From NCBI GenBank assembly GCA_016840305.1, contig JAEOSP010000724.1, positions 1-16,634 on the forward strand: a stretch of 16,634 bases of DNA, given 5' to 3'. Source of the DNA: Candidatus Hodarchaeota archaeon. GTDB taxonomy: Archaea; Asgardarchaeota; Heimdallarchaeia; Hodarchaeales; Hodarchaeaceae. The notes below the pieces were generated by a model. It had not been told where the DNA came from. It saw nothing but the letters and a program-made list of their open reading frames with translations, and made no database searches. Positions 1 through 7,772 of the stretch are shown here, piece after piece. The position numbers were made by a program, and so were the translations under genes. Position 1 is the stretch's first letter. The number at the start of each line of letters is the position of its first letter.

Positions 1-460
1 TACGGTCTTTATCATCAATAAGAAGTATTTTTTCTAGACCATAAGAAGCCAATTTTTCAGTTGCTGCAAGTCCAGATGGCCCAGCGCCAATTACCAAAAC
101 ATCTACATCAGTAACAACTGGATCACCAATAACTAATTCACCATTTTCTTCTGGAAGACTAGGAAGGCCATCACAACTTTCAATTACCATGTTTTCCCTC
201 AAAGGTGTCATACAGGCTTTCATTGGTTTTCCATTTACAATTACCATACACGCAGAGCATTGACCGTTGGCACAAAAGATACCCTGAGGACTATTATCCT
301 TAGGATGATGACCAAATACCTTGATATCATTAGCAAATAAGACTGAAGAAATCATCATTCCTTCAACTCCAATTAATGATTGGCCATTCCAGCTGAAGGA
401 TACTAAAGTAGGATTTGGTTCAGAAGTCAATATTGGGTGTTTTTCGATTTGATTGTTCAA
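1..460 (-). CDS. FAD-dependent oxidoreductase with N-terminal 2Fe-2S domain (partial, C-terminus off the left edge)
   Basis: The 153 visible codons read as a Fer2_4-type 2Fe-2S domain followed by the start of a nucleotide-binding Rossmann fold. The iron-sulfur part has cysteines in the pattern C-ANGQ-C-SA-C with a further Cys at KACMTP (about residues 63-85). The FAD-binding glycine motif VLVIGAGPSGLAA sits near residue 123. This order is known from sarcosine oxidase alpha subunits and from archaeal proline dehydrogenase/HcnA-like dye-linked amino-acid dehydrogenases, so the enzyme probably oxidises an amine or imino acid in the cytoplasm; the substrate cannot be told. The start is TTG at 458-460: an in-frame TGA lies four codons upstream, and a GAGGA ribosome binding site (467-471) sits six bases before it. 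The gene reads off the window, so the rest of the FAD domain and any C-terminal GCV_T domain are not visible. Family is fairly sure; subfamily is not. Confidence 0.85.
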   Translation of the reverse strand, partial: MNNQIEKHPILTSEPNPTLVSFSWNGQSLIGVEGMMISSVLFANDIKVFGHHPKDNSPQGIFCANGQCSACMVIVNGKPMKACMTPLRENMVIESCDGLPSLPEENGELVIGDPVVTDVDVLVIGAGPSGLAATEKLASYGLEKILLIDDKDR

Positions 461-629
461 GGGAAGTCCTCATTATTCTCTAATAGCTGAGCTAGAATCG
501 AGAATAAATGTTTATTGCTGATTTCAAGGTTTCACTAGACGTTATGATAAGAATCTTTGATACTCAGGCTTGTGTATCACTTTTTATGAATTTATTTATT
601 GAATTTTTGGTTCGCTCGAATTTTAAGAA

Positions 630-1286
630 TTACTTCTCTTCACATTGGGATTCTTCTTTCCTCCTTTCAAAAATATCCTCAATGAAAATTAAATACCCTG
701 TGACCCCTAACGTTCCAATTATGAAAAAAATCGGATGTACAATCCATCCGACCGCTGTAATTAAATAGAATAATCCTCTGATACCAAAAGACCAATGGTT
801 TTGAGCACTAATCAGTGCATCTTTGGTGAATGTAATTCCACTTACTCCACATACATCTATTTGACTAGGATCAGATGAAATTAGTAAAGTAAACCTAATT
901 GACATTCTAATGGCTAAAACAAAATTAAATAAACAGAATATTATGATTAGAACCCTAAGAACCATTTGAATAAAACCTAGACTAATTTCTGTACCTGGAA
1001 ACAATTCAGGGGAAAAAACATGATCATAAAATGCAAGTAAAATTCCTAAGAGGACCAGCAACGCAGAAATAAATGCAGAATTTGCCATAATCAAGTTTCT
1101 CATTGCTTGAATTGCAATGAGTGGTGATTGCTGGATTCTAACATCAACAAATTGCTTGTATATTTGAATCAATGATCCTTTTCTAGAACTAGCTGGGTGC
1201 CTTAGTCCATAAATAAGCATACACGTATAGATTAGTATGGAGATACCAAATATGGTAAGAGCAAACACTTCTAGGTATAAATCCAT
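630..1286 (-). CDS. DUF599-like integral membrane protein
   Basis: A 218-residue membrane protein. Hydrophobic segments lie at about 3-27, 69-90, 103-130 and 166-207, the last long enough for two helices. The stretch AMRNLIMANSAF just before the second segment, and the C-terminal pattern of FGIRGLFY followed by VGWIVHP, resemble the DUF599 family found in bacteria and plants; the role of that family is not known. The C-terminus is charged (ERRKEESQCEEK) and probably cytoplasmic. The ATG at 1284-1286 has only a weak upstream AGATGA. It is divergent from the large GH13 gene across 135 bases that hold a symmetrical AT-rich box, so the two may share a control region. The assignment rests on pattern memory only. 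Confidence 0.75.
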   Translation of the reverse strand: MDLYLEVFALTIFGISILIYTCMLIYGLRHPASSRKGSLIQIYKQFVDVRIQQSPLIAIQAMRNLIMANSAFISALLVLLGILLAFYDHVFSPELFPGTEISLGFIQMVLRVLIIIFCLFNFVLAIRMSIRFTLLISSDPSQIDVCGVSGITFTKDALISAQNHWSFGIRGLFYLITAVGWIVHPIFFIIGTLGVTGYLIFIEDIFERRKEESQCEEK

Positions 1287-1330
1287 TTAATCATCTTCTG
1301 TTATGATAATAAAATGTTTAGTTGCTTATC

Positions 1331-1340
1331 TTTAAATTTA
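1331..1340 (+). promoter_or_regulatory. Possible TATA box in the divergent DUF599/GH13 promoter region
   Basis: TTTAAATTTA is nearly palindromic and lies between two divergent genes, so it could serve either strand. For the plus strand it would place a transcription start near 1360 and leave a leader of about 60 bases before the GH13 ATG. No clear purine-rich BRE is seen. This is an AT-rich genome, so chance similarity is likely. Confidence 0.3.
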
Positions 1341-1421
1341 ATTGCACACCCATTAGATTAGGATATTTACTTATCTTAGTGGATACTATTACACTAGTTG
1401 GATAGAATGAGGTTTTATTAA

Positions 1422-4400
1422 ATGAGAATTTCACTAACGGCTCGTGAAAAGTATAAATTGGATGATCAGTTTTTCACTACTAAAGAAGGGTACGTTACAT
1501 TCGAACAAACCTATTTAATGAGGTTATTTGTTGATTCCCTTAACAAAAAAAAGGATTTAGTGATTTTTCCTGAGTTAGCAGTACGAGCGTCAGAAATAAA
1601 TGCGATAACGGTATTAAATGAAATTTCTCATGAAATTCTAAACTTATATAAGAAAGAAAAGTATCCAAAGTTATACAAGGAGCTGTTGGGAGATTTAGAT
1701 GAGGAGTTTGGGGAAAAATCAGTTAATCGGTGTTTGGAAAAGCTTATCGATGATTTTCCACCAACAGATGTCTACAATAAACTAGTTAAAAGTGAAGAGT
1801 ATTTAAAAGCTGAAACCGAAGGGTTATCCAATCGTGAGATAATAGTCCAAGAATTAGTGCATTTATGGCTTTTAAACTCAAATCCTTCTTTTTCAAAACA
1901 TTCAGAGCTCTTTGATGATCAGCCCTTAAAATCTACAGATTATCCAGAAATTATCAGTAAGATTCAGGAATTTTTGGTTGACAAAGATCACTTCGGTCCA
2001 GAGAATTTACCAATTATTGAACTTCTTGAAAAACCAGTAAAGCAATATCCACATTCAATGAAAAACCAATTAGAATATATTGCTAAAGAATGGGGATCAT
2101 TATTAGATTCTAGCTATTACTATCGAATATTATATGCATTAGATATTTTTGCTGAAGAAGAAAAGATGAGGGGATTTGGCCCTGGTGAATCTCAGGTATA
2201 CGAGTACGAAGGGCTGGAAGAACGGTATACACCAGATAAAGACTGGATGCCTAATGTATTAATGATTGCTAAGAATGCTTATGTTTGGTTAGATCAACTT
2301 TCTAAGAAATATCAGCGTAATATTGTGCACCTAGATCAAATACCATCTGATGAATTAATCCAGCTAGCAAATTGGGGTTTTAATGCACTTTGGTTGATTG
2401 GTCTCTGGGAAAGAAGTCCAGCATCGAAAACAGTAAAACAATGGTGCGGAAATCCCGAAGCTGAAGCGTCGGCATATAGTTTGTACGACTACGTAATTGC
2501 TAATGATTTGGGAGGAGAGAACTCATATCAAAAACTAAAAGAAAAGGCTTCAGAATATGGAATAAGACTCGCTTCAGATATGGTGCCAAATCACACAGGT
2601 ATTGATTCCAAATGGATTCGTGAGCATCCAGATTGGTTTATCTCAGTAGATTATCCACCATTTCCTGCCTATCAATATTCTGGTGATAATTTATCTGGTG
2701 ATCCCAATTTTGGAATTTATTTAGAAGATCATTATTTTTCTAGAACCGATGCTGCAGTTACCTTTAAACACGTTGATTTCCGTTCTGGTAATACACGATA
2801 TATTTACCACGGAAATGATGGCACTTCCATGCCTTGGAATGATACTGCACAACTAAATTATCTTATTCCCGAGGTACGAGAGGCAGTCATACAAACTATA
2901 CTGCATGTAGCAAAAAAATTTTCTATAATCAGATTTGACGCAGCAATGACCTTAACAAGGAAACATATTCAGAGATTGTGGTTTCCAGCACCAGGAACTG
3001 GAGGAGATATCCCCTCAAGGGCTGGAATGGGACTCACAAGAGAAGATTTTATGAAAGCTATGCCTCAAGAGTTTTGGCGTGAGGTAGTCGATCGTATAAA
3101 CAAAGAAATTCCTGATACTCTCTTATTAGCAGAAGCTTTTTGGTTACTAGAAGGATTTTTTGTTAGAAGCTTGGGAATGCATAGAGTGTACAATTCCGCC
3201 TTTATGAACATGCTAAGGGATGAAGATAATGCAAAATACCGTTCTGTTATGAAGAACACTCTTGAGTACGATCCTCAAATTTTAAAACGCTTTGTTAATT
3301 TTATGTCAAATCCAGATGAAGAAACAGCTGCTAAAGGATTTGGGAAAGGCGAGAAATACTTTGGGATCTGTCTTTTATTGGTTACATTACCAGGGTTACC
3401 TATGTTTGGACATGGAGTGATAGAGGGTTACGAAGAAAAGTACGGTATGGAGTATAGAAGAGCCTATATGAATGAACAAGTTGATGAAGGTTTAGTAAAA
3501 CATCATGAACGTGTAATTTTCCCTCTTATGAAAAAGCGGTATTTGTATTCAGATGTTCAGAATTTCCTCCTCTATGATCTCTTTACCTCAGAAGGATACG
3601 TAGATGAGAATGTCTTTTGTTATTCAAATGGTGTGAACGAAGAACGATCATTGATTATATATAATAACTTCTTCGGTCAAACTTCAGGATGGATTAAAAC
3701 CTCAGTAGCCTTTTTAGACAAAGAAAAGGGTAAACTTCTCCAAAGAACGTTGATGGCTGGACTCAATCTTAAGGATCCTGAAAATACCTTCCTCATTTTT
3801 CGTGATCAATTTTCAGGTTTGGAGTATATTCGGCGTTCTTCCAATATTCTTAATGAAGGATTACACGTTATTTTGGATGCTTATCAGTCAATGGCTCTTT
3901 TAGATTTTCGTGAAGTAGAAGACAATAAGTTAAAACAATATAACCAATTAAATGATTTTTTAAATGAGCGTGGAGTTCCCAACATAGATGATTCGAGACA
4001 AGAATTGCTATATGCGTCTTTACATTCAGCATTTCGTGCTTTCTTCAACTTAGAAACAGTTATTGAATTCGCTTCGGTTGCTAGAAAAAATGATGATATA
4101 TCAGATTTCATGGAAAAGAAGAGTGAACTACTGAATAGATTCTTTACTGAATTATCTACATATATAGAGACTAAAGACTCAATGAAAAATATTGAAAACG
4201 ATATTTATAATAGTACAAAGATAATTCTGAATGCATTTTTCAGAATTAAAACAATGGACTTTTCTTTCTCAAGTCCTGATCAAGATTTTCAACTAGAATC
4301 TTATTTACCATCATCAATTAATGATTGGGGAATAGTACTGGCATGGATCCTTCTAAGACGGCTGTGTAAAGAAGAAAATATGCCCATCATAAGCAGATCG

Positions 4401-4832
4401 AGAATTGATGAATTGTTTTTGGGTCGTGTCCTAGAAGAGCAGTTAATCAAATTCCCTAAAGAAAAATATGACCTTGATGCCAAGAATAGTGCGGTATTAG
4501 TAAAGATATTAGTTTCTCACCAGAATTGGATAACTAGAGATGAAATCAACAATCCTAATGATGTAGTACAGGAGCTCTTGAAAGATCCTGAGGTTCATTA
4601 CTTTCTCAACATCAACCGATATCATGATGTGTTATGGTTCAATGAAGAAAAATTTATCATATTCATCAAGGGAATTACTACGATTGCATTATTGAAACTG
4701 ATATCAGCAGAAAACGATCCGTATTCATTGATGAAGAAATTAGAATCAGTATTTATAGCAAATATATCATGGAACAAAGCGTTATTTGAATCAGAATATA
4801 AATTGGAAAAATTCCTTGAATTACTCCAATAG
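1422..4832 (+). CDS. Large intracellular GH13 (alpha-amylase family) protein
   Basis: A 1136-residue protein with a GH13 (beta/alpha)8 catalytic domain in its middle (about 300-830) and no signal peptide or membrane segment, so it acts in the cytoplasm on alpha-glucans or related sugars. Conserved regions seen: DMVPNH (386-391, region I); IIRFDAAM with nucleophile Asp506 (region II); LLLAEAFW with acid/base Glu571 (region III). Region IV is NPD (630-632), keeping the stabilising Asp632 but with Pro where most amylases have the His of N-H-D. GLPMFGHG (658-665) matches the late barrel. The block SPASKTVKQWCGNPEAEASA (332-351) is typical of a group of large, poorly characterised bacterial and archaeal GH13 proteins. 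The first 260 and last 300 residues match nothing I recognise; the C-terminal part is mainly helical. The start is ATG with GAGGT (1409-1413) eight bases upstream. Exact specificity is unknown; hydrolase and transferase activity are both possible. Confidence 0.85.
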   Translation: MRISLTAREKYKLDDQFFTTKEGYVTFEQTYLMRLFVDSLNKKKDLVIFPELAVRASEINAITVLNEISHEILNLYKKEKYPKLYKELLGDLDEEFGEKSVNRCLEKLIDDFPPTDVYNKLVKSEEYLKAETEGLSNREIIVQELVHLWLLNSNPSFSKHSELFDDQPLKSTDYPEIISKIQEFLVDKDHFGPENLPIIELLEKPVKQYPHSMKNQLEYIAKEWGSLLDSSYYYRILYALDIFAEEEKMRGFGPGESQVYEYEGLEERYTPDKDWMPNVLMIAKNAYVWLDQLSKKYQRNIVHLDQIPSDELIQLANWGFNALWLIGLWERSPASKTVKQWCGNPEAEASAYSLYDYVIANDLGGENSYQKLKEKASEYGIRLASDMVPNHTGIDSKWIREHPDWFISVDYPPFPAYQYSGDNLSGDPNFGIYLEDHYFSRTDAAVTFKHVDFRSGNTRYIYHGNDGTSMPWNDTAQLNYLIPEVREAVIQTILHVAKKFSIIRFDAAMTLTRKHIQRLWFPAPGTGGDIPSRAGMGLTREDFMKAMPQEFWREVVDRINKEIPDTLLLAEAFWLLEGFFVRSLGMHRVYNSAFMNMLRDEDNAKYRSVMKNTLEYDPQILKRFVNFMSNPDEETAAKGFGKGEKYFGICLLLVTLPGLPMFGHGVIEGYEEKYGMEYRRAYMNEQVDEGLVKHHERVIFPLMKKRYLYSDVQNFLLYDLFTSEGYVDENVFCYSNGVNEERSLIIYNNFFGQTSGWIKTSVAFLDKEKGKLLQRTLMAGLNLKDPENTFLIFRDQFSGLEYIRRSSNILNEGLHVILDAYQSMALLDFREVEDNKLKQYNQLNDFLNERGVPNIDDSRQELLYASLHSAFRAFFNLETVIEFASVARKNDDISDFMEKKSELLNRFFTELSTYIETKDSMKNIENDIYNSTKIILNAFFRIKTMDFSFSSPDQDFQLESYLPSSINDWGIVLAWILLRRLCKEENMPIISRSRIDELFLGRVLEEQLIKFPKEKYDLDAKNSAVLVKILVSHQNWITRDEINNPNDVVQELLKDPEVHYFLNINRYHDVLWFNEEKFIIFIKGITTIALLKLISAENDPYSLMKKLESVFIANISWNKALFESEYKLEKFLELLQ

Positions 4833-5043
4833 CAAATTATTTCATAAATTAAATTCCCTGTGAGCAATTCCTTTAAGATTTACTATTAGGATTACAAATA
4901 ATATCCAGGAGAATTGATTACTAGTAACGATACTTGATCAAAAATAATTTCAAGTAGATTTTTATGAATATTTGGAGTAAGAATAATCTAATCACTTCAC
5001 AGACGAAAGAGAAAAAAATAAAATTAGGAGATTATGTTTTACA

Positions 5044-5715
5044 ATGACACCTACACCTGAATCCCAAGCAGCATTGGATATTTTACGAATCTGGCCTGAT
5101 GAATTTAAGTGGTATTTAATTCCCTTATTTGCTTTGGTAGTATATCTATATGCAGTAGAAATAGAAAAGAAAAATTGGAACCGAGTATTTGCTGGTCTCG
5201 CGTTCTGGGGGATGGATCTGTTCAATGAAATCTGGAATGCGTTAGTACTTTTTATTACGGATTATCAAGCGTTTTGGACTTGCAGTGGAGAAACAGGTTT
5301 TCTAATCTTTGTCGGACTTAATATAGAAATTTCTATGATGTTTGCTATGGCAGGTATTGCATTTACTAAGATGCTACCCGAAGATAAGCATTATAAGTTT
5401 GACTTAACCCCTATCAAGATTCCTCTCAAAATTCCCAATCGTTGGGTTTTTGCAATTGGGAATTCCATTTTCTGCGTTTTTGTTGAGGTTATTCTTAATG
5501 AGGCAAATGCTTTGCTCTGGATATATGATTTTTGGAATGCCACATTAATCGGAGTGGTACCGATAATTATATTCGGATACTTGACCTTTATGGTGGTTTC
5601 ATTCTCGGTTTATGACATGGAACAGAGAAAAAATCAGATATTAACTCTCGCAATTATATATACTGTTGATATCTTGGCAGTTATCCTATTTGTAGGTATT
5701 CTGGGATGGATTTAA
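5044..5715 (+). CDS. Six-helix integral membrane protein of unknown function
   Basis: A 223-residue protein that I do not recognise by name. Hydrophobic segments at about 22-41, 48-72, 84-108, 133-158, 163-187 and 197-221 suggest six transmembrane helices. Polar and acidic residues lie inside or at the edge of several helices: GMDLFNEIWNAL (56-67), GLNIEIS (91-97) and FVEVILNEANALLW (146-159). These look like a conserved polar core for ion or small-molecule handling rather than a simple anchor. The only charged loop of note is LPEDKHYKFD (111-120). The start is the ATG at 5044 with AGGAG (5026-5030) upstream; an ATG at 5034 is in another frame and stops after eight codons. The gene stands alone between a plus-strand GH13 gene 211 bases away and a convergent small gene. 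The 4833-5042 gap holds nothing else I can support. Confidence 0.75.
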   Translation: MTPTPESQAALDILRIWPDEFKWYLIPLFALVVYLYAVEIEKKNWNRVFAGLAFWGMDLFNEIWNALVLFITDYQAFWTCSGETGFLIFVGLNIEISMMFAMAGIAFTKMLPEDKHYKFDLTPIKIPLKIPNRWVFAIGNSIFCVFVEVILNEANALLWIYDFWNATLIGVVPIIIFGYLTFMVVSFSVYDMEQRKNQILTLAIIYTVDILAVILFVGILGWI

Positions 5716-5746
5716 CCTCCCAAGATCACATAAGGTAACAATATTT

Positions 5747-5953
5747 CTATCTTCTTAATCGAATAATTACGCCAAGGAGGACTCCACCAAAGGCAATCGC
5801 CATAAGAGCTATATATATAAAAGGAAAACCAGGTTCAGCCTCAATGGGAGGGGATGAAGTTTGTTCTCCAAGATATAACGTAATAAAGAGAATAAAAACC
5901 CCGATTAAAACAGTAAATCCCAAAAAAAGTGATATTATAGCTCTCTGATTCAT
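5747..5953 (-). CDS. Small two-helix membrane protein, hypothetical
   Basis: A 68-residue product with two hydrophobic segments (about 7-27 and 46-64), joined by a polar loop rich in Pro, Ser and Glu (EQTSSPPIEAEPG) and ending in a positive RLRR tail. This is a helical hairpin with the C-terminus probably inside. A GTG nine bases further upstream (5960-5962) is in frame; the ATG is preferred because a GAGAG stretch lies about nine bases before it. Convergent with the preceding membrane-protein gene, whose stop is 31 bases away, and divergent from the iscS operon. No family recognised. It is probably real, given the good membrane pattern in a space with no competing gene, but short AT-rich frames can mimic helices. 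Confidence 0.5.
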   Translation of the reverse strand: MNQRAIISLFLGFTVLIGVFILFITLYLGEQTSSPPIEAEPGFPFIYIALMAIAFGGVLLGVIIRLRR

Positions 5954-6066
5954 GTTAAACACTCTCAGTATATCGTTCTTTAAATCAAAAACCTAAGGTA
6001 AACAATAAATACCCTTTGATTTTGGAGATTCTTTACAATTGTTAATTCGATTTAACTATCGTTATC

Positions 6067-6077
6067 ATTAAATATTT
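6067..6077 (+). promoter_or_regulatory. Possible TATA box for the iscS-iscU-tusA operon
   Basis: ATTAAATATTT lies about 45-55 bases before the preferred GTG start of iscS. It would put the transcription start near 6096-6100, giving a leader of about 25 bases that includes the ribosome binding site. Support is only by position and composition. Confidence 0.3.
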
Positions 6078-6121
6078 TGTGAAATATTGAAGTAAATATC
6101 CTTAATGTGAAGGTTCTATTC

Positions 6122-7369
6122 GTGAAAATCTTTTTCGATAATAATTCAAGCACTCGTGTTGATGATAGGGTTTTAGAGGCAATGGTTCGATTTTTCACAG
6201 ATGTGATCAGTCCACCTTCTTCTGAATATGGTAATTCGTTTGGAATCGAAGCTCAAGAGGCATTAGATGATGCTCGAGGAGTTATAGCGGAAAAACTTAA
6301 CGTAACACCAGGTGAAGTAGTTTTCACCTCAGGACAGGCTGAATCAAATAACACAGCAATCAAAGGATATGCTCTTGCGAATTATGACCGCATTGGTTCA
6401 AAATTGATAGTAGCCTCAATAGTTTCTCATTCCACTGTATTAGAAAGCATTCAATCACTAGTTAAGCATAATGGATTTGATTTTCAATCAATTAAAGTTG
6501 ATTCAGAGGGTTTTGTTCGTCTTGACCATTTAGAGGAATTATTAGACAAGAACCCCTTACTGGTTTCAATACCACATGGAAATGTTGAGATAGGTACCGT
6601 GGAAAATATTGAAGCAATCTCTAAATTATGTAAGGAGCGTCAAGTACCTCTTCATGTCGATATGACATATTCTTTCTGCAAAATTCCAACCGATGCTTCA
6701 ATAGTAGATATGGCTTCTATAGCTGGTCATCTAATTCACGGACCAAAAGGGATTGGTGCATTTTATTTAAAAAAAGGATTGAAGATAATTCCTCTCTTCG
6801 ATGGTGGACTGCAAGAAAATAGAAAGCGAGCAGGAACAGAAAATTTGCCAGGGATTGTGGGTTTTGCTGAGGCGGTAAAACAATATACTCCTGAAGTAAT
6901 TGAAAAAATGCGTATGCTTAGTAATTATAATGAAGATCTATTTCGTAAGAAATTAACTGATTATCAAATAACTGGCCCTGAAGATTCATCAAAAAGAATT
7001 CCAGGCCATTTTTCGGCTGTCCTTAGTTATGTTGAGGGAGAATCAATATTACTTTATTTAGATATGCTTAATTTTATGATTGCAACTGGAAGCGCATGTT
7101 CCTCTAGACAACTTAAAGCAAGTCATGTATTAACAGCCATTGGACTGCCGACAGAAATAAGTCATGGGAGTATTCGCCTGGGTTTTAGTAAATATAATAC
7201 AAAAGAACAAATTGATGAATTTATTGTTCATCTAAAGAATACTGTAAACCGCTTACGTGAAATGAGTCCAATGAATGCAGATTTTTTGCGGGAATGGGAA
7301 GCTCAAAAAAACAACGGACAAGTTCCAGAAGACGATCATCATCATACCGATGAACTAGAAGACGATTAA
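6122..7369 (+). CDS. iscS: IscS/NifS-family cysteine desulfurase homologue lacking the PLP lysine
   Basis: A 415-residue class V aminotransferase-fold protein. GTG 6122 is chosen because GAAGGT (6109-6114) lies seven bases upstream and the product then begins MKIFFDNNSSTRVD, like most NifS proteins; a GTG at 6107 has no binding site. Retained features: SHST with the ring-stacking His103, HVD with Asp180, RAGTENLPGI, and the mobile-loop cysteine in ATGSACSS (Cys326). Lost: the Schiff-base lysine of the usual SGHK-x-YGPKG is Leu204 (AGHLIHGPKG). By hand alignment to E. coli IscS, Thr76 is Ala, Asn155 is Val and Gln183 is Tyr. Normal PLP-dependent desulfuration is therefore unlikely. As I recall, A. 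fulgidus IscS also lacks this lysine (Asp instead), has no desulfurase activity, and supplies a cysteine ligand to the cluster on IscU. The C-terminus is a short acidic tail with three histidines. It heads an operon with iscU one base downstream. Confidence 0.9.
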   Translation: MKIFFDNNSSTRVDDRVLEAMVRFFTDVISPPSSEYGNSFGIEAQEALDDARGVIAEKLNVTPGEVVFTSGQAESNNTAIKGYALANYDRIGSKLIVASIVSHSTVLESIQSLVKHNGFDFQSIKVDSEGFVRLDHLEELLDKNPLLVSIPHGNVEIGTVENIEAISKLCKERQVPLHVDMTYSFCKIPTDASIVDMASIAGHLIHGPKGIGAFYLKKGLKIIPLFDGGLQENRKRAGTENLPGIVGFAEAVKQYTPEVIEKMRMLSNYNEDLFRKKLTDYQITGPEDSSKRIPGHFSAVLSYVEGESILLYLDMLNFMIATGSACSSRQLKASHVLTAIGLPTEISHGSIRLGFSKYNTKEQIDEFIVHLKNTVNRLREMSPMNADFLREWEAQKNNGQVPEDDHHHTDELEDD

Positions 7370-7370
7370 T

Positions 7371-7772
7371 ATGGGAATGTACTCAAAAGAAGTTATGGAT
7401 TTATTCCAGAACCCAAAAAATATGGGTGAATTAGAGAACGCGAACGCTATCGGGAAAGTTGGAAATCCTGTATGCGGAGATATTATGTGGGTTTACTTGA
7501 AGATCAATGAAAAGGATATCATTGAAGAAGCTAAGGTAAAAACATTTGGATGTGTGGCGGCAATTGCCACGAGTTCCAAAACGACAGAAATTATCAAAGG
7601 AATGACTCTCAAGGAAGCTTATACCGTTACTAAGCAGCAAATTGCTGATGATCTTGGTGGACTTCCTAAAACAAAAATGCATTGTTCAAACCTTGCTATT
7701 GATGCTGTTCATCGCGCGATTGAAGATTATCTTAAGAAAAACAATCGGTCAATTGAAGAGCTGGAAGTATAA
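7371..7772 (+). CDS. iscU: IscU-type Fe-S cluster scaffold
   Basis: A 133-residue IscU homologue that builds a [2Fe-2S] cluster with the IscS-type partner encoded just upstream. All ligand positions of the family are present: Cys35 and Asp37 in NPVCGD, Cys61 in KTFGCVAAIATSS, and His104/Cys105 in KMHCSNLA. The N-terminal MYSKEVMDLFQNPKNMG and the helix following the last cysteine are typical, and the length is normal. The bacterial HscA-binding LPPVK motif reads LPKTK here, which fits an organism without the HscA/HscB chaperone pair. The first ATG is one base after the iscS stop; a second in-frame ATG at 7377 matches the usual MYS start and cannot be excluded. The stop codon abuts the tusA start. 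Confidence 0.92.
   Translation: MGMYSKEVMDLFQNPKNMGELENANAIGKVGNPVCGDIMWVYLKINEKDIIEEAKVKTFGCVAAIATSSKTTEIIKGMTLKEAYTVTKQQIADDLGGLPKTKMHCSNLAIDAVHRAIEDYLKKNNRSIEELEV

Noticed and set aside
508..768. 86-residue plus-strand open frame at the left end
   Set aside because: It overlaps the C-terminal end of the DUF599-like gene on the other strand, has no binding site or recognisable pattern, and its composition looks like an antisense shadow.
4833..5043. Possible small peptide starting at TTG after GGAGA in the gap before the membrane-protein gene
   Set aside because: It stops after about seven codons and has no supporting context.
6107..6121. GTG at 6107 as the iscS start
   Set aside because: No binding site lies before it, and the GAAGGT site falls just after it, placed for GTG 6122; the five extra residues are not typical of the family.
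6122..7369. iscS homologue as a pseudogene because of its lost active-site lysine
   Set aside because: The frame is intact, the fold-wide motifs and catalytic cysteine are conserved, it is coupled to intact iscU, and a lysine-less archaeal IscS is already known. A functional divergent protein is more likely.
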